Assembly: GCA_036702975.1 (NCBI GenBank)
Contig: DATNPX010000026.1
Location: 124,001 to 188,000, forward strand
From: DATNPX01 sp036702975
GTDB lineage: Bacteria; Cyanobacteriota; Vampirovibrionia; Obscuribacterales; Obscuribacteraceae
Length of the DNA: 64,000 nt
Direction of reading: 5' to 3'
Shown here: positions 12,001 through 17,486 of the stretch, one piece after another
Position numbering within the stretch: position 1 is the stretch's first letter
Layout of the letters: every line of letters begins with the position of its first letter
Notes under the pieces: model-generated
Told to the model about the DNA's origin: nothing
The model's database searches: none
What the model saw: only the letters and a program-made list of their open reading frames with translations
Position numbers and translations under genes: made by a program

Positions 12001-12934
12001 GAAAGGATGTAAGAGTAGTCTTGGTTCCATCATCGTTGTACTGTTCATCAACATTCAACGATTTGCCATCTTGAGATTTCTGTTTCGAACTGACCCGCAC
12101 CTCGCCATTTTCGCTTACGTGGATGGTGCGCTCTTTATCTGCTGATACCTGCCACTCAACTTGAGAGCCGCCGCCATTGGGATTCGTTCGCTCGACCTTC
12201 ATAGACGTACAATGCGATTTGCCATCGATGTTCGCTGCATATTCGAGATGAGTATGCTGTCCTTTTGCCGTAACGATATCTGTTACGCGATGGTGCTCGT
12301 CTAGAGAAAGTACTTTGGAAGGTTTATCACTGTCTCCCTCGTAGTGGTTTTTGGTCTGCTTTCCACCAGGAATATCTGTCTCTGTTTCGCGTCCATGTTT
12401 ATCGTACTTATGGGTAACTTGAGTCTCTGGATCTTTGTATTTACCAAGGTGTGCGCGCTGTTCACGGGTTAGTTTATCGGCGCCTGATTTGTGTGCTTCC
12501 GAAGGTGGATGGATCAGCGCTTTCTCGGCAGATTCAACCGCCTTTTTTGTGGCGTTGATGAAAGACGAAATATCAAATTTCGACCCAACCTTTCCAGACT
12601 TCGAACCGTCGTGACCTCCATTGCCAGCCTTCGACTCGGCTTCAGGTCTCTTTGTCTGCTCGTGCGCCGCCCTTTTCGTGCCCTGGACCGACTGCTCGAG
12701 TTTCTTCTGCGAAGCCTTCATCGCTCCGTGAAGGTCTGTACCGGCAGGCTTTTTTGTTACGTGCCCACCCTGATGGTCTGATGCGGAAGGTTTGTGGTCG
12801 CTGCTGTGACCGGTGCTGCTATCTCCGTGTCCGGAGGGCTTTGCCTTTGGTTTAGCTTTGCCTTCGCCCTCTGAGGACTTCTTTTTGCTAGAAGGGGCGT
12901 CTCCGCCTTTAGCCCCATGTGCGTCTCCCGCCAT
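1..12934 (-). CDS. Giant multidomain protein, 3' end beyond window
   Basis: One minus-strand frame runs from ATG at 12934 to base 2 with no stop: 4311 complete codons, C-terminus outside the window. Frame was checked at many points along its length. The start has GGGGA six bases upstream. No signal peptide: residues 1-100 are Lys/Ser/His/Gly-rich. Approximate layout: 110-800 beta-rich YD-like strands (TYDL..G, DGT motifs); 880-1720 helical repeats with annexin-like signatures (Y..KYGRDL..DL near 1680); 1797-1865 and about 2105-2150 hydrophobic Ala/Gly-rich; 2310-3020 long coiled coil; 3250-3560 papain/calpain-like site (Gln3267, Cys3273, His3530, Asn3548); 3770-3880 transglutaminase-like site (Cys3799, His3843, Asp3862); 4130-4215 HD-like. 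Known polymorphic toxins and giant surface proteins combine such parts, so a secreted or surface effector is inferred. The secretion route and true length cannot be seen. Confidence 0.9.
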   Translation of the reverse strand, partial: MAGDAHGAKGGDAPSSKKKSSEGEGKAKPKAKPSGHGDSSTGHSSDHKPSASDHQGGHVTKKPAGTDLHGAMKASQKKLEQSVQGTKRAAHEQTKRPEAESKAGNGGHDGSKSGKVGSKFDISSFINATKKAVESAEKALIHPPSEAHKSGADKLTREQRAHLGKYKDPETQVTHKYDKHGRETETDIPGGKQTKNHYEGDSDKPSKVLSLDEHHRVTDIVTAKGQHTHLEYAANIDGKSHCTSMKVERTNPNGGGSQVEWQVSADKERTIHVSENGEVRVSSKQKSQDGKSLNVDEQYNDDGTKTTLTSFHGHRLAKELSIPGQKGEQKVHSIEYHYSAPLAEKMDPHTKCQSVEKNDKGQIVHQYQFNNLSDTEHWKPATQTDIHYETNGNTKSVTYDLTTGHKNAVSETDVTVETKENSKIQKAITYDLNSDGTRKSAVYEADSRQETHGTVTTLTTESFDLRHGKVPLASSKRTLDSANGSSTDEEYRYADGKIVAKDFARKSVTATGETSVVTTAVRESKVLQHKEADFNSDGKPVSLKTEMDGHHYEFKFDKDGTVERKNGSAVVLKDGKELSVSGLKEEDAKKVAEEIKHLSTDAARYMSDVHVQFDVRAKVKEEARPSETVADDKANQDAAAERAKKGEKEFIDATGTQFKCDDKGRITDQTKGNVHVHITYGDDSLHAQTIEVKPPVTEGGGFYYADSNQQLEIDQKTGATSITRFNAKGYKVWDEHYAPGENAPSKGTYSYSDNSGFPTTDPDKIDPNQKVRYQVVNKDGKTSDYYEFENGKNKQFPPESAAQHVHFDATTGKAVEITLRSPGQQGPEVTTTYSLKDGKVVQAAQNGQVVPNLSAEQAGSIEKFADQMQKSCNPDKPETKPQELSEDDKQRLKSVAEQLRYEAGYSSTLKYASGDKVENILKGLTQAEINEVRTQYANEYSGASLEHDLSACYAFTGSGQDRLKELLYKDDDTDTAIRIHRCLAEHGEWTTTNWSINTDMRLTMNHLNSEQWTAARKKYREMYGEEMTIAISSNEKVPQEFRDALPLYLKGVDRLTADDKLKMAQIALNAKNIDMFKDVMSGSDDDVRSKFMSSGGEDHLRAAFGSGSDYSAAHSAALDGVNRISEEIAINTGTTSTNRDGVYSAIDKMTDKERYQYSEGKKLANSDPASLTDEQKSSLHFYQTLHGQLESSVMSAEVLGLEDRINVKGGGLVFQISQGQGHIYNTGAQDQLSKFENMSEKQWQDLHDYIKGSNGAAHPEYRQQLLKTLSEEKGFRIGDDEVNKIMTLFDKKMGADTFVDSRVSGQRDVIDKLQAERGWINNDRSAALKAIAQMSPEEQQHFREDPKYREQVYDQLQHFIQYGNQDAYDQASRMLSMYQDDVHGVFGQLRKVNSMNLRTSDLAKISQDIATRQAAIDKMPQGTAREKAQKELDAQPTNFKSLETQIAQMKPGEARDNAERMMRQLADGKSPDMEDSMAKLAGIRSQWSADARQTINVMEEGFKYDPKLLKRVQNPLTADDRALSDKYTELAKHSLSINPDWSYSNWNQYGKSLMESSDGRLGLGKKIEMQTGYFSTDRVGILNDIANARPDELKQLQNEHSALRQQLNQVVASGLFQGDAGDISNNAPYQQVLDNVIKTGKVEAEDKLRSYIVNTGCSSNIMELLHDTPPQELDALAAAYSKKYGRDLRTDLNEKLGKSEAADVNEMYYKPSSAEDLFRHARDQYLDSRSGFGSAVTDFFNVGTGHQLDESVRHITTILAQSKETGKPLSPHQEEMLREHLQSAVDSFHQDLTNFKASKSAAAEYAGQAVMAALTVAGAVLTAGSSLAAESLVALEAAEAAGETEEVVELTFLARCALSARTVIPGIQKAVNFCQSAGGNALINTGLQMSIEGNDSDGNVLRDMLNGAVQGKMMEIGGPLAFGKAIQLGEGTAAFAAHDAVGILFEKEGLGLTNVLVKGESKQVFEQTLKTEFGTTIRGIMVQGGHEIPPEALTGAAGKALTAALRHEVVSSGEHNIERAVQQRLEELATQRFGADAVNLIKRDAESNALKELGLGAKIFPKSMVEKEVEARVQHALAAKIMEKTGGQLSECIGAAGKAQCTNFLKGLVEFGGENTHVLARYARGLGMAAGGGLFGGTGSGFLEGLENWDHNKSFDQNMAAMGEHIVGGIQSAIVGAMTMHPMAMGSHMAMEQLTHANIESPKYSVRNGAVERVILPGHDNCFSFSPALVHTPEGPYALAEEGRLRGKWTTIENGAPKAVSQLTVEGHVAHALGIPSEGWYSLPGGVREAVTPEGMVARIGPSGHLEVAANRAKLERVPLLEHLSATRKLIGQLENELKSGKIDEAKANGIKSKLESERMNVQELRAQLWPVEVAQEKLKIAESVLAKNQTAESEQSVKRAQTDLQLAQIKQKALSEQALRSFQSDKEIGVLQVKLQEAREHGGSPSLIAHLETDIEFARAKASGEREAQRARQNFESVTVEAMLDPTKTHLVEEAQKRLQAVEINSARNLDKIDTPEQRVAKEEFRLATEHLEKVKNTASANISETEKRVHVEIQSLSDRLASSTLNHEEEIALKSQLTSAKSELAATRAQEEANYNSALAKVTEANGKVEAARLRHVADVRVSDAERLYQFEPTAEHESALSRAKQQAELLRLAADSHAQLSAAESLASQERANALVDLAHAHMKLMTNPTDLNLHDVVEVANREVQAAVSKIQLQRVARIDSDIEIERRRAQIEIGSAELEVNHAAKSLAEVDSALATDPDNHALLEQKQRLEAQITQFEDVVADARARASANEWKLVAHREQALLESERLKTTFAEARLHETNEELQNSKRESDVIHVAEATVKVEKAQHELSEQTAKVLSAQLKLAQVKVAMFEHQVSTGNERIASLRERLELLLEPSGLNNLRETARRQDESLSALQGAYAEQAKALDNSLQVLNFQEERQNARQHELLSQQMFLTATESRLSRTPDMEPAAVKSVQDAQLSIQKELMEFRHQAQEMLVFKRHIEEQIAAAGSLDRGERMRREAELDTVYGDIERFDSRLQLTRPSEEVAGEGSHFSINRPDLNEQSAGARSERVAMAGEASPRTSRYSDGDSLRYSGDQITHESFRIKRGTTGLGLQVYRPDGVAVSGREEHGREIFDLGAGKTLVKDKSDGSIEYREVKQGNVRVTPVWADIAKESELAENSLDALSTSQRKQTLKHMREFMRRGAADGLPPHEIAMALHEFRALLSFEGVAAISDPKQRTFLARQAIMQAAHPEAIEQGNNNTCSLLVCENLIYRQSPSQAIRMLKEVATTGQFVCADGTNIDLSADRALTPDAEASTFSPTGVAYLKFPGKRTFASQIAQLTLANIHWSRAFSGEYSERVTRAYNNDMRAEILKTVNAERHRSGQPPLRDIQVRYELVSPKDGERLAVYEVKDGHLGARITELKDQAGNAVKTPAMSGSFVQELYNQFTGRDASGHMLAFVPPGDGAHPMSETRNWENVAGFSNAEQLHRLLTDSKPVAIVVHNSHQPFKMDNPGGSSEHWVVIREYDPTTRTVTIENQYGENKCRRIALETLYAATQGPRESTGRFKQLHDWIRAHTKEGVRKRSVFETTKTARVVSDGSVSNNGERSPMAGEDAVARIRSGRFEKIISRQPAAAPDESISSEAERQRRTIEIENRISEPLEDGVRVSTRIGAQDVNGVPYKSARSYSEHGDFNVVVDLTNDPTIRNAVKEISENPHLSQLGADKPWSDKHSELVGYLNDVAGYVRSSMEPVGVPTKEQQEWYQQLTKQWTGEQVLLGQFVDQKMGICNQQALMAKVLLDYTIGGIPGAEVSFERGDRVVLNEHGQEMREPHAWVRVRVPEAGGFRDIIVDPRRMTPLSESTLESASSKTVDAGYPRYDVEPRAEKTTAKASEPMLDGMQIPQARFVVEGEHGTTFDAGSRDRESGILDPSFLADGNANYSASRGLRLHVEQDGRILEPPAPTDTTQTRPERAESKSFTENQSERERLQEQASHKESDESGRPVIDGNFERVAAQFEPLHESERRAARAELERDMSEYKGSGGRNILQQLSGTETLTPSQREMILSVLTEVRERYMSVRDSKGAISPEQRGSYIHTIGELSETLDSAKANGLSGQETMNAALAAMLSDSSKAGWTRESGGNFFTHHLDGALAAEVVLKRYLGDNFTHEDLNAITHSILEHQIGPPSFMAFAYTSQIRSQINEHAQKRLSGLLEQERDGKLSVETHAELQSLNDLKGAYEKRDLAIKALEASRAATPDDPSLSEKINALRARQKEGVFVTDAEAAALANIHKMISNPFGSE

Positions 12935-13163
12935 CGGTTGTCCCCGCTTGATAGTAGCTAGATACTAGTAAGATTCAGGCGCGCAAATCCAGAACGAAAT
13001 CGGATGGGTTTCTAATAAGATTTTCCCGGCCCTATTGGCATTAAACCGAACCATCAGGTCAATCTTGGGTCAATTTCTGGGTATGAATTTAATGTTCAAG
13101 ACTACAGGTTCTGTCGCGTATAAGCAACAGGAACCATAGAACAATCACGCTGGGAGAAGTTCA
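12935..13163. promoter_or_regulatory. Divergent intergenic region of the giant-gene locus
   Basis: This 229-base gap must hold the promoters of the giant minus-strand gene and of the plus-strand gene at 13164. It has two spaced copies of GGTCAAT (13057-13075). One of them lies in TTGGGTCAATTT (13065-13076), nearly matching TTGGGTCAAATTT at 15961-15973 upstream of the repeat protein, in the same orientation relative to each minus-strand gene. No clear -35/-10 pair was identified. Confidence 0.4.
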
Positions 13164-14318
13164 ATGGGTTACGACGACGATGATGATGAAAACGTGACCG
13201 CTCAAGCCTTCGCTGGTCTAAAAAAACATGTTGATGGCTACAAGTCTTATATGAACAAGCTGAAGAAGGGCGCAAAAAGCGGAATTAGTCAATCTTTCGG
13301 AAACGCTGCAGAACTCTTACCGAGAGAAGTTCTCTCTCAAGTACCAAAGCCTAAAAAGCCCTTCGATGGCGACGCCTTAATTCTTCGAAAAGATGCTGAT
13401 CCGGCGCAGGTTCGTCGTGCGATGGAACAACTGGTGCTTATGGCTGATGCAGACTCCGATTATTCGACCGAACGCACAGATGGACGACAGGTTATTGGTG
13501 TGATGTTCGAGGGCGACAGAAAGTTGCTGATGCTAGATGACTACAGTGTCGTAGAGGCAGGTGCCGGCGCACTACCTCATGAGCCTGAAGTTCTCGCGCC
13601 AATTCCTAACCAGACTGCGCCGGCTCAACCTACATTCACGGCAACTACTAGCTACGCAGCAAGTCCAGCGACAATCGCTCAGCCACAAACTACGCCAGCA
13701 TCATACCAACCAGCGGTAAGCATGCCTCAATTTGCGGCTGCAACTCAGACACCATTGACGGCGCCACCAATAACTGCCACCGCATCATCCACTACTTCAC
13801 TTGAACAAACCAGTTCTGCAGCGACAGAGCCAATCAACCACAGTGGGGCGGAGTCTTCCGCCGATATTCACGTAGCCACAGCCAACGGACAACCGCTCTG
13901 GGATATATTTCTCGATGATGAGACGGTCGCACTCATTCAATGGGCTGATGGCACCAATATTCAAAAGACTGAAGATGACAACTACGTTATTTGCTGGGCC
14001 CTGAAACCAGGACAAAAAGTACCACAAGTCGAAATCGTCAAAGATGTCACAGCTGATCCGGAGACAGGAAACGTCTACTACCAGAACCTAAGCGGGAAAC
14101 AAGCAGTTGCCCTTCTAAATAATGGATGGCGCATCGACCAGAAGAAGATAAATGGCGCAGACGACGAATTTTATGTCACCGAACCGCGCCGCCCAGGCCA
14201 ATCACAGCCAGAAGCGTTTCAGGTTATAAACCTGGTTATTGACCCGTCAACCGGAGACATTATCTACGATACTATGGACGGTGGTGCATCAATGACTCTG
14301 CGGTGTCGAAAGCTTTAG
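13164..14318 (+). CDS. Hypothetical protein with Pro/Thr linker, 384 aa
   Basis: The ATG is preceded by GGGAG with seven-base spacing, so the start is well supported. Family not recognised. Three parts are visible: an acidic then basic N-terminal domain (residues 1-140, starting with an Asp run), a Pro/Thr/Ala/Ser linker (about 140-235), and a C-terminal domain (236-384) with two related segments of form DPxTGxxxY near 298-305 and 360-368. There is no signal peptide or membrane segment. It is divergent from the giant gene and convergent with the repeat gene at 14370-15896, so it may belong to the same functional locus as an accessory or chaperone; that role is a guess from position only. Confidence 0.75.
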   Translation: MGYDDDDDENVTAQAFAGLKKHVDGYKSYMNKLKKGAKSGISQSFGNAAELLPREVLSQVPKPKKPFDGDALILRKDADPAQVRRAMEQLVLMADADSDYSTERTDGRQVIGVMFEGDRKLLMLDDYSVVEAGAGALPHEPEVLAPIPNQTAPAQPTFTATTSYAASPATIAQPQTTPASYQPAVSMPQFAAATQTPLTAPPITATASSTTSLEQTSSAATEPINHSGAESSADIHVATANGQPLWDIFLDDETVALIQWADGTNIQKTEDDNYVICWALKPGQKVPQVEIVKDVTADPETGNVYYQNLSGKQAVALLNNGWRIDQKKINGADDEFYVTEPRRPGQSQPEAFQVINLVIDPSTGDIIYDTMDGGASMTLRCRKL

Positions 14319-14369
14319 CCACAATTCACGGGACGCAAAGTCCGCACATGCTCACAAGACCACAAGACT

Positions 14370-15896
14370 TCATTCCAAGTCAGTCTTATATCCAGCATGA
14401 GGCGGAATCGCACCAGCCGCAATCACCGACTTAGGTTCGTCGACACTTCCGTCTTTGTTGTAACGAGTAGTCTCGTTTGTATTTTTGTTGACGACAACCT
14501 TAGTACCATCAATACTGCAGGTGGTTTGTATATTCGTGGCCGTTTCAACCGCTACAATGGACTTATCTTGTGGATTGAATGCAACGACGCCTTTCCACTC
14601 TGGTTTTCCGGCAGCGCTCCAGCTTGCATTACCGTGACCATCCGGTTCGCCGTGGCGGGACCATTTCACGTTTGCACCATCAATCCATTCATTTGGCTTG
14701 CCGTGCGCATCGAACTTTATATCAGTTATGTTTTTACTATTTGGATAGGTAATCTCACTAATCTGTCCTTTAGCCGTAAGTGAGATCACACCACCATCTC
14801 CATAAGCATCAGTCTCTGAGCCATCGAGTTTGAATGTTTTCTTGCAAGAATCTCCATGGGCTTGCATCGAAACTGAGCCATCAGAATTGTTAAACGAAAC
14901 GATACCGTTGAACTTCTGCCCTTCAGAAGTTACGTAAACGCTTTCTCCATTTGCGCCTGGGTTTGTCTGTCGCGTCCACTTGACTCCACGTGCATCAGTC
15001 AATTGAGAAGCGTGGCCTTGAGCATCAAATTGAACACCGCGAATGTTTTTGCTGTCTTTAGGAAATTCAACGCCGCAGCGACCATCGGTATCGTGAGTTA
15101 TCGTGCCACCATCTTTTCTCTTTTCTATTTCACTTCCATTTCGATTGAAAGTTTTCTGAACAGCGGAACCATCTTCCTGCTCTGTGACGGAGTTATCCTT
15201 CGAATTGAAGCTAACCTTCCCCTTCCAGGTCGAGTTACCTGAAACCCAGGTTGCCTCGCCGTTATGCGGAGTTCCTTGTCTGATCCAGACACCGCCTGTG
15301 CCATCCGTCCACTTATCCGGCTGACCGTGTTCGTCGAATTGAAGTGATTGAATATTTTTACTACCGGGCGGATATTTAATTTCGCGAACATGGCCGTTAG
15401 CGGAAGTAGCAACCTGACCCTTGTCGCTATAGGTGCTGACGACATCTCCTTTCTTTAGCGTTCCCTGATCCTGCGCAAGCGGCTGACTCTCGGCCACCTG
15501 CACCCAAGTCGATTTGCCACCCTGATGCTCAATCTTATAGTGCCCGCGGGCTGTGTTTGTCTCGGGATCTATAGCATATACATCATTTGAATCTTTGTTT
15601 GGTTTGACTAGCAAACAATCATGGTTTCCTGATTTGGCGTGACCGGCGATGACAGTTCCTTCGGGTAGTAAATTTTGAAAATTCTTCCTTAGCTCGTCTA
15701 GCTCACGATTTTGGATGCCGAGAGCGGTTCTTTCCTCTCGGTCCTTTTTGTCATGAATGTGATTTTCTTGCGCGTCTTTGACGAGCGTGTTATGCCTGTC
15801 GCCAGCCAAAACACTTTTCAAAAGGCTCGCTTCGTCTTTATTGAACTTATGACTGAGCGCATGATTGGCGTCAAACTTCTCTCGGTGATCGGTCAT
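14370..15896 (-). CDS. Protein with three ~104-residue tandem repeats, 508 aa
   Basis: The frame extends to a GTG at 15911, but ATG at 15896 has GGGAG eight bases upstream and is preferred (508 residues). Residues 1-170 are a charged helical part and a small beta part. From about 170 to 470 there are three tandem repeats, marked by SKNI at residues 179, 282 and 387, each followed by FDxxG, a Trp-rich strand and a VxFN strand. Repeat spacing is 103 and 105 residues. The pattern RQTNP..NGES resembles RTNPNGGGS in the N-terminal beta region of the giant protein (residues about 247-255), suggesting a shared repeat type. Family not recognised; no signal peptide. Likely a beta-structured binding or scaffold protein (inference). 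Confidence 0.8.
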   Translation of the reverse strand: MTDHREKFDANHALSHKFNKDEASLLKSVLAGDRHNTLVKDAQENHIHDKKDREERTALGIQNRELDELRKNFQNLLPEGTVIAGHAKSGNHDCLLVKPNKDSNDVYAIDPETNTARGHYKIEHQGGKSTWVQVAESQPLAQDQGTLKKGDVVSTYSDKGQVATSANGHVREIKYPPGSKNIQSLQFDEHGQPDKWTDGTGGVWIRQGTPHNGEATWVSGNSTWKGKVSFNSKDNSVTEQEDGSAVQKTFNRNGSEIEKRKDGGTITHDTDGRCGVEFPKDSKNIRGVQFDAQGHASQLTDARGVKWTRQTNPGANGESVYVTSEGQKFNGIVSFNNSDGSVSMQAHGDSCKKTFKLDGSETDAYGDGGVISLTAKGQISEITYPNSKNITDIKFDAHGKPNEWIDGANVKWSRHGEPDGHGNASWSAAGKPEWKGVVAFNPQDKSIVAVETATNIQTTCSIDGTKVVVNKNTNETTRYNKDGSVDEPKSVIAAGAIPPHAGYKTDLE

Positions 15897-16049
15897 TGCT
15901 TCATCTCCCACAATGCAACTTATCGTTCGAGGTGTCGGGTTTCAGTAATATATTCACGATTTGGGTCAAATTTAGGACAAGCCCGGAGATTAAATGTCCG
16001 AGCCGCACTTTGTAAGTAGTTCGATTATAGATCTTGGTCGTCAATCGAA

Positions 16050-16400
16050 TTAATCATGAAATCGACTGAATTCGAACTCATTGCCCCACGGGTCGGCAAA
16101 CACTATGCTGCGAAGATTCGGATTCGTAAGCCCGTCCAAAAGTACCGAGCAGTTCAGGGACTTCGCGCGCTCGATATACGGCGGTAGTTCATCGTCAGCA
16201 AATTCAAACACGGGAACGCAATTCGATCCTGCAAACTTGTCGCCGAAATCGTTAAGGACAAAACCGAGGTTGATGTTCTCCAATCTAAACTCTGAATACT
16301 TCTCACCGAACTTTACCGGCTCTAGTTCAAGAAGCGATTTCCAAAGTTGAACGGACTGAGACATGGATGAAACTTTGAAATAGCAAGTTCGAATTTTCAC
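16050..16400 (-). CDS. VOC superfamily (glyoxalase/bleomycin-resistance-like) protein
   Basis: A 116-residue protein with one VOC module: it opens with a strand in which TCYFKVSS leads into a helix (SMSQSVQLWKSLL), and ends with FADPWGNEFEF, the classic final strand of glyoxalase/bleomycin-resistance proteins, whose Glu often binds a metal. Length is typical of single-module members. Substrate cannot be read from sequence. It is divergent from the panE-like gene at 16530 and unlinked to the repeat gene upstream. Confidence 0.85.
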   Translation of the reverse strand: MKIRTCYFKVSSMSQSVQLWKSLLELEPVKFGEKYSEFRLENINLGFVLNDFGDKFAGSNCVPVFEFADDELPPYIERAKSLNCSVLLDGLTNPNLRSIVFADPWGNEFEFSRFHD

Positions 16401-16529
16401 TATAAATTCCTGCGTTAGCGTAACCAGAGCCTTAGGAATGTGCCTTCACAAACAGCGCAGCCCCCGAAGTAGCGCAATCCATTTTAGTACAATAGCTAGC
16501 CTGACAGGTAGAACAGAGGATACCGATCG

Positions 16530-17456
16530 ATGAAAGTCTTGATTCTAGGAGCAGGCGCTGTTGGCGGATATTTCGGCGGACGCCTGGCGGAAAAAGGCGC
16601 AGACGTAACCTTCCTGGTCCGTCCGGAGAGAGCTAAGCTGCTTCGCAAAAACGGACTCAGAATCGTCAGCAGTTACGGTTCGTATGAGTGCGCTGATTTG
16701 CAAGTTATCGAAAAGCCAACCCAGACCTATGATGTCATCGTCTTGTCTTGCAAAGCGTGGGATCTCGACAGCGCTATTAACTCAGTCAAATCAGCCGTCG
16801 CCAAAGGCACAGCAATATTTCCACTGCTGAACGGCATAAGACATATGGAAGTGCTCGAAAATGAATTCGGCTCAGGTCATGTAATTGGTGGTTTGTGCAT
16901 TATTTCGTCTACGTTAGATTCGGAAGGCAAAATTCTTCACCTCAACGACAAACATTCGATCAAGTACGGTGAACTCTCCGGAGAAAAAACAGAGCGAATT
17001 GAAAAACTCGATGAGTTGTTCAAGAGAACTAACTGCGACGCTCAACTCAGCTCGAAGATCGAATCTGATATGTGGGAAAAGTGGGTAATGATCTCATCTT
17101 TGGCAGCTCTGACCACGTCGATGCGTGCAACGATCGGAGAGATAGCGAAAAGCCCATACGGAAAAGAACTGTCCGCAAGGATTTTTAACGAATGCTTGGC
17201 CATCGCCAATGCCAATGGATTTAGCCCCAATAAAGGTTATGCAGATAGACTTCAAGACACTGAGTCGAAATTGACGGCTTCCATGCTGCGTGACATGCAG
17301 AGCGGCAGCAAGATAGAAGCCGATCAAATTCTCGGCGACTTGATCGCTAGAGGCGAAAAGAAAGGTATATCGGCACCAAACCTTGAGAGTGCATACTGCA
17401 ATCTCAAGGTATACGAACTTCAAAAGCAGACCATTGCCGTTGGGGTAGGCGTCTAA
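16530..17456 (+). CDS. panE: Ketopantoate reductase family protein (PanE/ApbA-like)
   Basis: At 308 residues it has the normal length of 2-dehydropantoate 2-reductase. The N-terminal Rossmann motif GAGAVGGYFGGRLA (residues 7-20) binds NADPH; the next part has the family signature VIVLSCKAWD and PLLNGIRHME, and the C-terminal helical domain carries WEKWVMISSLAALT, the usual Lys-containing active-site region. In pantothenate synthesis the enzyme reduces ketopantoate to pantoate. Paralogues act on other 2-keto acids, and no panB/panC neighbour is present, so the exact substrate is uncertain. Convergent with the CPBP gene. Confidence 0.85.
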   Translation: MKVLILGAGAVGGYFGGRLAEKGADVTFLVRPERAKLLRKNGLRIVSSYGSYECADLQVIEKPTQTYDVIVLSCKAWDLDSAINSVKSAVAKGTAIFPLLNGIRHMEVLENEFGSGHVIGGLCIISSTLDSEGKILHLNDKHSIKYGELSGEKTERIEKLDELFKRTNCDAQLSSKIESDMWEKWVMISSLAALTTSMRATIGEIAKSPYGKELSARIFNECLAIANANGFSPNKGYADRLQDTESKLTASMLRDMQSGSKIEADQILGDLIARGEKKGISAPNLESAYCNLKVYELQKQTIAVGVGV

Positions 17457-17486
17457 TTTCAGTTCAAGTCAGCGCGCACTGTGAGA

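Noticed and set aside
377..12855. Numerous plus-strand frames of 60-136 codons across the first 13 kb
   Set aside because: They lie antisense to the continuous giant minus-strand frame, lack ribosome binding sites and show no protein-like composition.
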